DNA from: DATFVA01 sp963721075
GTDB lineage: Bacteria > Bacteroidota > Ignavibacteria > Ignavibacteriales > Ignavibacteriaceae
Direction of reading: 5' to 3'
NCBI GenBank assembly: GCA_963721075.1
Contig: CAVRHV010000020.1
Location: 1-64,000 of the forward strand
DNA: 64,000 bases
Shown here: positions 23,750-32,664 of the stretch, in pieces
Layout: every line of letters starts with the position of its first letter
How positions within the stretch are numbered: position 1 is the first letter of the stretch
Notes under the pieces: generated by a model
The model's input: the letters and a program-made list of their open reading frames with translations, nothing else
Database searches by the model: none
Told to the model about the DNA's origin: nothing
Translations under genes and position numbers: made by a program

Positions 23750-26260
23750 ATGTGTTCTAAAAAAATAATAATAATGTTATTTCTGTTTGTTTCTGCTATT
23801 GTTTACGGGCAGGATTCAGCACAGACATTTCTCGACTTAAATCCAACGGGAGTTTCAAAGTTCCTTAGTCTTCATCCTGAATATGACGGCAGGGGAACGA
23901 TTATTTTCATCCTTGATACCGGCGTTGATATGGGTATTCCAGGACTGGAGAAAACCTCTACGGGCGAAACAAAGGTAATTGATGTACGCGATTTTACAGG
24001 CGAAGGCGATATTCCGATCTATGAAGCGGAAGAGGATGACGGAAATTTTGTTAATGAAGATATGGGTTATTCAGTGAAAGGAGCGGATAAGATCAAAGCT
24101 CCCGATACTGACTACTTTATCGGTGTACTTAAAGAAAAACAGCTTATAAACTCGAATTCCGGGGCCGCAGATCTTAACGGCAACGGCGAAACTAATGACA
24201 GTTACTATATGGTTACCTTTAAGGATAAAGCCGGCGACTGGGAGACATATTTTGATACGAACGGAGACGGAGACCTCTCTGATGAACAGCCTATCAAAGA
24301 TTATGATAAGGAGCAGCAGGATTTTCATATTAAAACCTCGGCCTCCCTTCCCCCGCTTACATTTGCTCTGAATGTCTATCCGGATGAGAGGAGAATATCT
24401 CTTTTCTTCGACGATGGATTTCATGGAACTCACGTTGCAGGTATTGCGGCCGGGTATATGATTGACGGATCTGATATAAACGGCGTGGCCCCGGGAGCTA
24501 AGGTGAGCGGACTTAAAATCGGCAATAACCTGTTTACCGGCGGAGCCACAGTTACTGAAAGTATGAAGAAAGCTTACCTGTACGCCGATAAGATATCTAA
24601 AGAAAGAAAAGAACCCTGTATCGTTAATATGAGCTTTGGTATAGGTGCCGAGATTGAAGGACAGGCTGAAATGGAAGAGTTCCTCGATGGGCTTATGAAG
24701 AAAAATCCCTACCTGTATATCTGTGTTGCTAATGGAAATGAAGGCCCGGGAATTTCATCACAGGGACTGCCCTCTTCAGCAGATTATGTACTCTCCTCAG
24801 GCGCCGTTTTAACTCAGGATGTGGGAAGGGACCTGTACGGAGCAAGACTGCCTCATGACATTATTCTTTACTTTTCTTCAAGAGGCGGTGAAGTTGATAA
24901 ACCGGATATCGTATCTCCCGGTGCAGCCTTCTCTACAGTTCCAAATTATATGCCGGCTGACAGGTTCTGGGGCACAAGTATGGCGTCACCTTATACAACC
25001 GGCGTTGTATCGCTTCTGATGAGCGCCGCTGTTAAGGAATATCCCGATACTAAAATTCCTGCTGAACTCGTGTTCAAGGCCGTAAGACAAAGTGCAACCT
25101 ATATGGAAAATTATACCTGGTTAGATCAGGGTCATGGGTATATAAATGCTGAAAAAGCATGGGAGCTGCTTAAGAAATATATCGACCAGGGTGAGGTAAA
25201 GAATTATGAACATTATACAATTACTTCACTGGCACCGAATATGCCCGATAATAAAGCTCCTAATCTGTACCTGAGAGATGGTTCTTTTATTACCGGAAAG
25301 GAAACATTCAGTTATGTAATCAGGAGAGATAATTTTCAGGATGTCACTAAGTTTTACAGGAGTTATAAAATAAATACTGATGCCGACTGGATTAAACCGG
25401 TCCAGAAGAAAACTTATATCCGCAATAACCAGCATACCATAGTAAACGTACAGTTGGACAAATCAAAACTTACTAAACCGGGACTATATTGCGGAAGGAT
25501 ATCAGCGGTACGGGATGACTATACAAAAATGCCTGAGTTTGATATGCTCGCTACTGTAATTATTCCGTATGAATTCAATTCAACGAATGATTACAGGAGG
25601 GAATGGGAAAATGAAAAAGTCGGGGTAGGGATGGTAAACCGGTACTTTGTTGATATGCCTGCAGGTCAGACAACTATGCATATCAGACTGAGCAAGGCGG
25701 GCGGGGAATACACTATGACACGCTTCCGTTTAGCTTCGCCCAGCGGAGCCCCGTTAAAGATGTCTTCTCTTTTATATTCTTTTAATGATGAAAAATCCAT
25801 AGAAGGCACTTATTATAATCTTGAGCCCGGTGTTTATGAAGTAACGGTGGAAGGCTATTTCCTTGCAGATACAACTTCAGTTTACAACCTTGAAGTTGAA
25901 TTTCATAGTTTAAAAAGAGTTGATGATCACGAGCTGACAGGAACAGAAAATTCAATAACCCTGATCAATTATTTTAACGATCATAGATCATACTCGGTTT
26001 CGGGACAGCTGACGGGATATGTTCAGACTCATAAATTCAAGCTTAACGGAAAAGAAATCTTTAAATACCCTTTAGTTTCAAAGAGGGTGAAGACTTCAAA
26101 AACTTTTGAACTTATATTAAGCAAAGAAGATTATAATAAAGTAACTGATTTTGCATTTGAGGTTCTTGGTGACAGCGGTGTAGCAATTGGCAAAGGATGG
26201 ATTAAGCTACAGAACAGGCAGCTTAACGATATCTCCTGGAGAAGTTCAGGGAAATTCTAA
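23750..26260 (+). CDS. Secreted subtilisin-like serine peptidase (S8, tripeptidyl-peptidase-II-like), main part (gene frameshifted at 3' end)
   Basis: A signal peptide (residues ~4-20) precedes a subtilase domain with the full triad: Asp56 (FILDTGVD), His225 (FHGTHVAG) and Ser410 (GTSMASP), plus oxyanion Asn330 (ANGNEGP). The ~170-residue insert between Asp and His is typical of tripeptidyl-peptidase-II-type subtilases and here contains two Asp/Asn/Gly-rich loops (near residues 141-150 and 169-180) that look like calcium-binding sites. After the peptidase come beta-sandwich domains. The open frame ends at 26260, but homology-like sequence continues in two other frames to 26547, so the full protein is ~930 residues. 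Which peptides it degrades, and whether it stays in the periplasm, is not evident. Confidence 0.88.
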   Translation: MCSKKIIIMLFLFVSAIVYGQDSAQTFLDLNPTGVSKFLSLHPEYDGRGTIIFILDTGVDMGIPGLEKTSTGETKVIDVRDFTGEGDIPIYEAEEDDGNFVNEDMGYSVKGADKIKAPDTDYFIGVLKEKQLINSNSGAADLNGNGETNDSYYMVTFKDKAGDWETYFDTNGDGDLSDEQPIKDYDKEQQDFHIKTSASLPPLTFALNVYPDERRISLFFDDGFHGTHVAGIAAGYMIDGSDINGVAPGAKVSGLKIGNNLFTGGATVTESMKKAYLYADKISKERKEPCIVNMSFGIGAEIEGQAEMEEFLDGLMKKNPYLYICVANGNEGPGISSQGLPSSADYVLSSGAVLTQDVGRDLYGARLPHDIILYFSSRGGEVDKPDIVSPGAAFSTVPNYMPADRFWGTSMASPYTTGVVSLLMSAAVKEYPDTKIPAELVFKAVRQSATYMENYTWLDQGHGYINAEKAWELLKKYIDQGEVKNYEHYTITSLAPNMPDNKAPNLYLRDGSFITGKETFSYVIRRDNFQDVTKFYRSYKINTDADWIKPVQKKTYIRNNQHTIVNVQLDKSKLTKPGLYCGRISAVRDDYTKMPEFDMLATVIIPYEFNSTNDYRREWENEKVGVGMVNRYFVDMPAGQTTMHIRLSKAGGEYTMTRFRLASPSGAPLKMSSLLYSFNDEKSIEGTYYNLEPGVYEVTVEGYFLADTTSVYNLEVEFHSLKRVDDHELTGTENSITLINYFNDHRSYSVSGQLTGYVQTHKFKLNGKEIFKYPLVSKRVKTSKTFELILSKEDYNKVTDFAFEVLGDSGVAIGKGWIKLQNRQLNDISWRSSGKF

Positions 26261-26547
26261 TCTGACTTACGTACTGGCTCCCGCATTTACCAGTGCTTCA
26301 GACAGTATGACAGTAACGGTTAAAGAAAAAACTGAGATGAACATTCAGCCGAGGTTCTCAGTTACAGGCAGTTCAAGAGGAGGATTATCATTGTATCCCT
26401 TCAATTGAGGAGGTATTATATCTGAATTATTCAAATCCCTCGTATGATATGCCTGAAGGATCGAAGGTTTACGGCACCGTAACCTTTAAATCTTCAGCTG
26501 CTGAAACAACGGAATACGAATTACCAATTACAATTAACTTTAAATAA
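26229..26547 (+). CDS. Subtilase, C-terminal remainder in two shifted frames
   Basis: After the frame break near 26225 the coding sense continues as LTISPGEVQGNSNLTYVLAP and so on to about 26400. It then shifts again to a frame that reads YLNYSNPSYDMPEGSKV and ends at TAA 26545-26547, 11 bp before the next gene. Both shifts fit one extra base each. The segment is beta-rich and forms the end of the last sandwich domain of the subtilase at 23750. It is not an independent gene. Confidence 0.6.
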
Positions 26548-26558
26548 GGTAATATCTT

Positions 26559-28541
26559 ATGAGTGAACAAATGGAAAAAGTTAAAGGTCTCCCGGAAAAT
26601 GCATACACCGAGCTGAAGCCGGGAGAAGAGTACGTCCCGATTATGAAAGCCAACCAGAAACCGAAGGAGGTTACTCCATACTCTGTCATTGTCGGTTTAC
26701 TGATGGCAGTACTTTTTTCTGCTGCGGCTGCATACCTGGGACTAAAAATAGGACAGGTTTTTGAAGCCGCAATTCCGATTGCTATTATTGCTGTCGGTCT
26801 CTCTGCTGCATCCAAGAAGAAAGGTGCTCTCGGGCAGAACGTGATTATCCAGTCGATCGGTCAGAACTCGGGTCTTATTGTGGCCGGGGCTATTTTCACA
26901 ATTCCTGCTCTTTACATACTTAACCTGCAGGCACACTTCTTCCAGATCTTTCTTGCCTCGGTATTCGGAGGCATACTTGGAATTCTTTTCCTTATTCCTT
27001 TCAGGAAGTACTTCGTTGCAGAAATGCATGGAAAATTCCCCTTCCCTGAAGCAACAGCTACCACTGAAGTTCTGGTGGCCGGTGAAAAAGGAGGAAAGCA
27101 GGCAGTAGTACTTGTTGTGTCAGGACTTATCGGCGGAGCTTATGATTTCATTGTAGCAACTTTCGGCTGGTGGGCTGAGACCTTTACTACCAGGGTGGTA
27201 GGTTTCGGCGAAGTACTGGCGGATAAATTCAAACTCGTATTCAGGCTGAATATCGGCGCGGCAGTTATGGGTCTCGGTTATATTGTCGGTTTAAAATATG
27301 CTGCCATAATCTGCGCAGGTTCATTTGTATCCTGGTACCTGCTGGTACCTCTGGTATCTTATATCGGAGCTGACCTTGCTGTTCCGCTCGGCTCAAATAT
27401 TACAAAGCTTGTAAGCCAGATGAGCGCCGAGGAAATATTCAGGAACTACATCCGCCACGTAGGTATCGGCGGTATCGCAATGGCCGGAATTATAGGCATC
27501 ATTCGCTCCTCGAAGATCATTAAAGGCGCTGTCGGGATGGGTATAAAGGAACTCTTTGCGAAGAAAAAAGCAGATGACGAACATATAAGAACTCATCGTG
27601 ATATGTCGATGAAAATAATTGTATTCGGCGTTATAGCAACTGCAATTCTTCTGCTTGTTTTCTTCCATTTCGGAGTTGTTCACAATATAGGATGGGCACT
27701 GGCGGGTTTATTTATTGTAATGCTGATAGCCTTCCTGTTTACAACAGTCGCTGCCAATGCAATCGCAATTGTAGGTACAAACCCCGTCAGCGGTATGACA
27801 TTGATGACCCTCATTCTTTCTTCGATCATTCTTACTTCTGTTGGTTTGAAAGGTGATTCGGGAATGGTAGCAGCCCTTATCATCGGCGGTGTTGTTTGTA
27901 CGGCCCTTTCTATGGCCGGCGGTTTCATAACCGATCTTAAGATAGGATACTGGCTGGGAACTTCACCTTACAAACAGGAAAGATGGAAATTCCTGGGAGT
28001 TCTGGTATCAGCTCTGACGGTTGGATACGTTATAATGATACTAAATGATACATACGGATTTACCGGAGAAGGCGCACTGGTTGCACCCCAGGCAAATGCA
28101 ATGGCAGCAGTAATTCAGCCTTTGATGGCTCAGCAGCCTGCACCATGGATGCTTTACATTGTCGGGGCAATCCTCGCACTTGTTCTTACAATGATCGGTG
28201 TACCTGCACTGGCATTCGCTCTCGGTATGTACATTCCTCTTGAACTCAATACACCGCTGCTGGTAGGCGGACTGATCGCACACTTTGTATCTACAAGAAG
28301 CAAAGATGAAAAGGTTAATACTGCGAGACGGGAACGCGGTACACTTATCGCTTCCGGTTTTATTGCCGGCGGTGCTTTGATGGGCGTTATAAGTGCATTC
28401 CTGAGATATCTCGGTTATAACTGGGTAAATCTTGAATGGGCTGAATCGCATTCAGCAGAGCTGCTTGCATTAATTATGTTCGCATTGCTTTGTGTTTATA
28501 TGATCTGGGATTCTCTGAGAGGAAAACCGGAAGAAGAATAA
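26559..28541 (+). CDS. OPT-family oligopeptide transporter
   Basis: This 660-residue polytopic inner-membrane protein has about 14-16 hydrophobic segments and the OPT-family N-terminus (TPYSVIVGLLMAVLFSAAAAY followed by LGLKIG). Members import small peptides or metal chelates with protons. The motif GKFPFPEATATTEVL near residue 160 is characteristic of prokaryotic OPT proteins. It lies 11 bp after the true end of the secreted subtilase gene, so peptide release and uptake may be co-expressed. A weak terminator follows. Confidence 0.9.
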   Translation: MSEQMEKVKGLPENAYTELKPGEEYVPIMKANQKPKEVTPYSVIVGLLMAVLFSAAAAYLGLKIGQVFEAAIPIAIIAVGLSAASKKKGALGQNVIIQSIGQNSGLIVAGAIFTIPALYILNLQAHFFQIFLASVFGGILGILFLIPFRKYFVAEMHGKFPFPEATATTEVLVAGEKGGKQAVVLVVSGLIGGAYDFIVATFGWWAETFTTRVVGFGEVLADKFKLVFRLNIGAAVMGLGYIVGLKYAAIICAGSFVSWYLLVPLVSYIGADLAVPLGSNITKLVSQMSAEEIFRNYIRHVGIGGIAMAGIIGIIRSSKIIKGAVGMGIKELFAKKKADDEHIRTHRDMSMKIIVFGVIATAILLLVFFHFGVVHNIGWALAGLFIVMLIAFLFTTVAANAIAIVGTNPVSGMTLMTLILSSIILTSVGLKGDSGMVAALIIGGVVCTALSMAGGFITDLKIGYWLGTSPYKQERWKFLGVLVSALTVGYVIMILNDTYGFTGEGALVAPQANAMAAVIQPLMAQQPAPWMLYIVGAILALVLTMIGVPALAFALGMYIPLELNTPLLVGGLIAHFVSTRSKDEKVNTARRERGTLIASGFIAGGALMGVISAFLRYLGYNWVNLEWAESHSAELLALIMFALLCVYMIWDSLRGKPEEE

Positions 28542-28558
28542 TATTATAATTTTCAGTT

Positions 28559-28590
28559 AAGGGCTGTTCGAAACTGACATGCCTTTTTTA
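28559..28590 (+). terminator. Possible terminator after the OPT gene
   Basis: A 6-bp stem AAGGGC / GCCTTT (one G-T wobble) with an inner GTTCGAAAC palindrome is followed by a T run, 17 bp after the stop codon. Confidence 0.45.
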
Positions 28591-28648
28591 TTTACCCCAA
28601 TTTATTCAAATAATAGTTATTTTATAAAGAAACAAAATTTCAGGTATA

Positions 28649-29473
28649 ATGAATATTCATCCTACAGCTATCATAGATAAGGAAGTAATCCTCGGCAACA
28701 ATATTGAAATAGGAGCCTACTCTGTAATCCGGGGTAAAGTTGAAATAGGCGACGGCTGTATTCTGAAAGACCATGCCGTAGTTTACGGTCCTTTGAGAAT
28801 GGGACGCGGGAATGTAATTCATCCCGGGGCAGTAGTAGGAAACATCAACCAGGATCTTAAATATAAAGGCGAACCTTCGGAAGTTATTATCGGAGACAAT
28901 AATTCAATCAGAGAATGTGTCACCATTCAGCAGGGAACGGCTGCGAATGAAGGAAAAACTATTATTGGTAATAATAATTTAATAATGGCTTACTCGCATA
29001 TTGCTCATGATTGTGTGCTTGGCAATAATATAATCATCGCAAACGGAACTCAGCTTGCGGGTCATATCGTTATCAAGGATTTTGCTTATATAGGCGGACT
29101 CGTTGGAGTTCACCAATTTGTTACTATAGGGCGCAACTGTTTCATAGGTTTTATGAGCAGGATAAACCGGGATGTACCTCCTTTCATAATAATTGAAGGG
29201 AATCCTTCGAGAGAAAGAAGCATAAATACAGAAGGGTTAAAACGCAAAAATTTCAGTCCTGAGGATATCGCCTTATTAAGGAAAGCGTTCATTATACTAT
29301 TTGTAGATGAGGAACAGCCCAGGCAGGAAAAAATAAAAGTACTAAGACAGGGTGAGTTTGAGCAAAACGTATATATCCGTGAATTGATTGAATCGATAGA
29401 ATCCAGCGCAGCCGGAAAAAACGGCAGAGCGCTGGAAGCACTTAAGAAAAGATGTGAAACGGACCTAGTTTAA
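28649..29473 (+). CDS. lpxA: Acyl-ACP--UDP-N-acetylglucosamine O-acyltransferase
   Basis: LpxA starts lipid A synthesis by moving a 3-hydroxyacyl chain from ACP to UDP-GlcNAc in the cytoplasm. The 274-residue protein has the left-handed beta-helix built of hexapeptide repeats (IGDGCILKDHAVVYG and many others) and a helical C-terminus from about residue 190. The catalytic histidine corresponds to His120 in SHIAHDC, and the family motif NSIRECVTIQQGT is present. It lies far from the lpxB-lpxJ-lpxK group at 61998-64000. Its last 9 bp overlap the 3' end of the convergent gene at 29465. Confidence 0.93.
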   Translation: MNIHPTAIIDKEVILGNNIEIGAYSVIRGKVEIGDGCILKDHAVVYGPLRMGRGNVIHPGAVVGNINQDLKYKGEPSEVIIGDNNSIRECVTIQQGTAANEGKTIIGNNNLIMAYSHIAHDCVLGNNIIIANGTQLAGHIVIKDFAYIGGLVGVHQFVTIGRNCFIGFMSRINRDVPPFIIIEGNPSRERSINTEGLKRKNFSPEDIALLRKAFIILFVDEEQPRQEKIKVLRQGEFEQNVYIRELIESIESSAAGKNGRALEALKKRCETDLV

Positions 29474-30250
29474 AGTAACCTCAATTGAAAAATCAAATGG
29501 TTCGAAGGAACCTCTTCCTTCACCACCGGGAGGCATACCTCTGCCGCCGCCAAATGGATATCCCCCTCCCATCTCACCACCCGGAGGTCTCATTCCCCCT
29601 TCCCGTCCTCCGAAATCTCCTCTGTCAGGTTTATCAGTTTCAAGTTTAACCAGCAGCTTATCGCCGGGTTTCGCGTCGATCCCGTATTTATTCTGATCAT
29701 CAATCTTCAGCGGCACCCTGAGTTCATAAATGAACTGATCGTTGTTATATCCGACTGCTGCTTTAAGTCCGCTGCTGTCTGATGTAGAAATCACGGTTAC
29801 AGGGTAATTATCTTCATTTAAGATCCTGATCTCGTCCTGGTTATTGATCATTTTAGAAATCAGCATTCCCCTTCCCTTTTCTCTGAACTCCGCCGGATTG
29901 ATCATCGCACGGGATTCATTAAGTATATTATGCAGAGGATATTTTATCCCGATCATTTCGTCATTGCGGCTTTCATCCTTCAGCCAGACAGTAAATCCAC
30001 CTGCGAACATGGGTATAACTTTACTCATATCGCTTGTAGTCAGGCATAAATAAAAATAATTGTCATTGTTAGAAATACCAACTGCCGCTTTCTCATCCGA
30101 AATATATTTCAGGCTGGTACCCCAGTCGGCCGCATCACCATTAATATTTATGTTCCCGGGCACAGGCTCACTCGTTAGTTCTAATGTACTGCTGCATCCT
30201 GTAATCAGCAGTGCAGAAACAAAAACCATGCTTAATAATATCTTGCTCAT
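29465..30250 (-). CDS. Lipoprotein with CBM9/DOMON-like domain and Gly/Pro-rich tail
   Basis: The start is placed at 30250 so that the protein opens with a lipoprotein signal and lipobox LLITGC. The mature 240 residues hold one beta-sandwich domain with the INGDAADW opening and later VGISNNDNYFYLCL, the pattern of CBM9-like/DOMON domains in Bacteroidota. From about residue 205 comes a low-complexity stretch of Gly, Pro, Arg and Glu (GGREGGMRPPGGEMGGG-like), followed by a final strand (FEPFDFSIEVTL) that completes the sandwich. The Gly-rich part is therefore a long loop inside the domain. The ligand is unknown. It overlaps the lpxA 3' end by 9 bp. Confidence 0.65.
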   Translation of the reverse strand: MSKILLSMVFVSALLITGCSSTLELTSEPVPGNININGDAADWGTSLKYISDEKAAVGISNNDNYFYLCLTTSDMSKVIPMFAGGFTVWLKDESRNDEMIGIKYPLHNILNESRAMINPAEFREKGRGMLISKMINNQDEIRILNEDNYPVTVISTSDSSGLKAAVGYNNDQFIYELRVPLKIDDQNKYGIDAKPGDKLLVKLETDKPDRGDFGGREGGMRPPGGEMGGGYPFGGGRGMPPGGEGRGSFEPFDFSIEVTLN

Positions 30251-30312
30251 CTCTTCTCCGGCTTGAATCTTATTATAATTAGACAAAGGATCAGTTTAAA
30301 AGTTTAATCTAA

Positions 30313-30978
30313 CTAAATAAATGAAGTTATCTCTGAAAATTCCTTCTTAGTAATATCGGGAACTTTTACCCCCTCTGCCGGATAGCCGGTCACAAGTATT
30401 AGAAATGGTTTCTCATTGGGAGGCCGGTTTAATATATTGTTAAGAAATTTCATTGGACTGGGGGTATGAGTAAGTGATGCAAGACCACAGTGATGCAGAG
30501 CAGTAATTAATATTCCGGCGGCAATACCTGTTGATTCAAGAGAGTAATACTGCTTTACCCTGGTTCCGTCTGCCGCTACATCATAGCTTTTAGAAAAAAT
30601 GACTATCAGGATTGGCGCCGTTTCAAGGAAGGGTTTGTTGGAATCAGTACCAAGCGGTGCAAGAGCTTCCAGCCATTCAGCCGGGGCACGATTTGAATAA
30701 AACTCTTTTTCCTCCTCCTCAGCAGCAAGTCTTATCTTATGTTTTGTCTCTTTATCGGTTACGATCACAAAATGCCAGGGCTGTAAGTTGGCCCCGCTGG
30801 GTGCAGTTCCCGCTGACTTAATACAATTATTAATTATTTCTTCAGGTATCGGATCTGCTGAAAATTCACGGATGGTTCTTCTCCTTTTCACTTCATCATA
30901 AAAATCCTGTGATCTTCTAATCATTTCATTTTCCTGGATCTTTGAATAACCCACTAAAGGGATGAATTTACTTTTCAT
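30313..30978 (-). CDS. Nitroreductase-fold flavoprotein, iodotyrosine-deiodinase-like
   Basis: This 221-residue FMN protein matches the iodotyrosine deiodinase (IYD) branch of the nitroreductase superfamily rather than ordinary nitroreductases. The FMN-binding RRRTIREFS and SAGTAPSGANLQPWHF segments are present. The three residues that hold the substrate zwitterion in animal and characterised bacterial IYDs can be placed with correct spacing: Glu90, Tyr94 and Lys115 (EEEEKEFY, then NKPFLETAP). The C-terminal GLASLTHTPSPMKFLNNILNRP stretch also follows IYD. Characterised members reductively dehalogenate halotyrosines. The physiological substrate in bacteria is uncertain. It starts 23 bp after the aldo/keto reductase gene, so the two probably form one unit. 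Confidence 0.82.
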   Translation of the reverse strand: MKSKFIPLVGYSKIQENEMIRRSQDFYDEVKRRRTIREFSADPIPEEIINNCIKSAGTAPSGANLQPWHFVIVTDKETKHKIRLAAEEEEKEFYSNRAPAEWLEALAPLGTDSNKPFLETAPILIVIFSKSYDVAADGTRVKQYYSLESTGIAAGILITALHHCGLASLTHTPSPMKFLNNILNRPPNEKPFLILVTGYPAEGVKVPDITKKEFSEITSFI

Positions 30979-31001
30979 TTATGCTATCCATTTTAATTTC
31001 G

Positions 31002-31880
31002 TTAAGTCTTTCCAATCCAATCGTCGTCATTCTCAGCGAAAGCTTTTCTGATTCGGGAATAAATATCTTCCGGCAGTTCACCTTTATTAATAGCGTCGAT
31101 TGCCTCTTTTAAATGATCAATGCTGGATGTACCTATTATTGCAGTATCCACTCCCGGTGTAAAAGCTGAAAATCTTATGAATAATTCTTCAGGTTTCATA
31201 TCAAAATGGAGATTCATCTTTTGCCACCTCACCCAGTATTCCTCAGCATAGCTGCCTTCCGGGCGTTTATCGTATTTCCAGAGTGCATTAGCAATCGGGC
31301 GTTTGGCAATTACACCCATTCCCTCTTCTTTTGCTTTGGGGATAAGGTTGCCTATGTCCCTCTGGTCAGTTGGATTAACAGAGGTTTGAATGCTTCCGAA
31401 TCTTCCGCAATGCACTGCATACGCGAGATCTTCGTTTTCTCCCGAATAAGCGGCAACTTTTATTTTGCCCTCCCTTTTTGCTTTTTCGAGGGCATCTATC
31501 ACTTCACCCTTTAATAAAACATCTTTACTGCAGGAATGAAGATGAACAATATCGATATAGTCAGTCCTGAGTTTTTTCAATGCAGCCTCAATTCCGGCAG
31601 GGATAATATCGTATGACCAGTTTTCATATCCGGGGATATCATACCCAACCTTAGTAGAAAGAATAAATTCATCTCTTCTGTAAGAGAGGAATTTACCTAT
31701 CCTTTCTTCAGACAGTCCGTATCCCCTTGCTGTATCGAAAAGGTTAATGCCGTTATCAAGAGCGTAATTCAATAGCTTACCGGCTTCATTATCAGACAGG
31801 CTGTTACCGCCGATATGACCTGCGCCAAACCCAAGCGGTGAAACTTCATAACCCGTATTTCCAAATTTCCGTTTACTCAT
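31002..31880 (-). CDS. Aldo/keto reductase
   Basis: This 292-residue NADPH-dependent oxidoreductase has a TIM-barrel fold. The catalytic tetrad is visible: Asp in NLFDTARGYG, Tyr five residues on, Lys in LSTKVGYD and His in DIVHLHS. The cofactor-binding C-terminus includes AIIGTSSIDHLKEAI. Substrates are carbonyl compounds that cannot be named from sequence. It is upstream of and probably co-transcribed with the deiodinase-like gene (23-bp gap). No frameshift. Confidence 0.85.
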   Translation of the reverse strand: MSKRKFGNTGYEVSPLGFGAGHIGGNSLSDNEAGKLLNYALDNGINLFDTARGYGLSEERIGKFLSYRRDEFILSTKVGYDIPGYENWSYDIIPAGIEAALKKLRTDYIDIVHLHSCSKDVLLKGEVIDALEKAKREGKIKVAAYSGENEDLAYAVHCGRFGSIQTSVNPTDQRDIGNLIPKAKEEGMGVIAKRPIANALWKYDKRPEGSYAEEYWVRWQKMNLHFDMKPEELFIRFSAFTPGVDTAIIGTSSIDHLKEAIDAINKGELPEDIYSRIRKAFAENDDDWIGKT

Positions 31881-32266
31881 AATTCTTTCCCGCAGTAAAA
31901 TTTCCTGATTTTTGTTAACCTAATATCTGCTAACTATTGGATATATGAATCGATCCCGATCAAAATAACAGACAAATATAACGGCTTGTAATCTAACACT
32001 CACATTTTAACAGGTATATTCAGATACGCCGCTTCTAAAAAAATCTGCCTACCCGATCATCGTATAAAAAATATGGCTCAAAATTTGTATCTATAGGGTG
32101 AGATATATTACAAACAGGGAAAAAAGTGGAAATGCCGAATAAATTCAACGTAATTCTTACCTTTTTGCAGCAATAAAGGCCATAAAAACCCTGCAATATC
32201 TTCCCTATTGATTAAAAATAGAGAACAACAAAAGGTCTGATTAATAATTTAAAAAGGGAACCAGTT
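31881..32266. other. Intergenic region of 386 bp
   Basis: This AT-rich stretch lies between divergent genes and must hold both promoters. I see no open frame of note, RNA gene, strong hairpin or repeat. A good ribosome-binding site (AAAGGGA) occurs at its right end before the gene at 32267. Confidence 0.5.
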
Positions 32267-32638
32267 ATGAACACTACATTATATATTCTGCTGATAATGA
32301 CTATTGGCGGAGTTCTGTTTTTTTCATTTAGTAATAATTCCACCAATAAAGCAATGATATCTGCACCAGATGCTCTTCAAAGTAATCAAAAGGTCAATTG
32401 GGTAACCATCACAAAAAACAATGATACTAATCTTTTATTGACCACGAAGATCATTTCAAGCCAAAATGTTAAAGGTTATTATGCCGAATATACATTGGTT
32501 AACGGTAGAAAAATTTGCGGCCAGCTAGGAATGCCGGGACCTGGTGGAACATTTCAAACACAAGTTACTTTTTCCGACAGCATAGAAAACATCTCCATAT
32601 ACTCAGATGCAGAGTACTATACTCAAATGGACTTATGA
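32267..32638 (+). CDS. Small exported or membrane-anchored protein, unknown
   Basis: This 123-residue protein has one N-terminal hydrophobic segment (residues 4-20) without a clear cleavage site, so it may be anchored rather than cleaved. The rest is a small beta-rich domain (KVNWVTITKNND, YYAEYTLVNGRKICGQL, TQVTFSDSIENISIYSD). It has a single cysteine. The AAAGGGA ribosome-binding site nine bases before ATG supports the start. No family is recognised and it stands alone. The Asn-rich N-terminal part suggests a surface or periplasmic location. Confidence 0.55.
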   Translation: MNTTLYILLIMTIGGVLFFSFSNNSTNKAMISAPDALQSNQKVNWVTITKNNDTNLLLTTKIISSQNVKGYYAEYTLVNGRKICGQLGMPGPGGTFQTQVTFSDSIENISIYSDAEYYTQMDL

Positions 32639-32664
32639 TAATAAATGAGTCTGTTTAAGCACAA

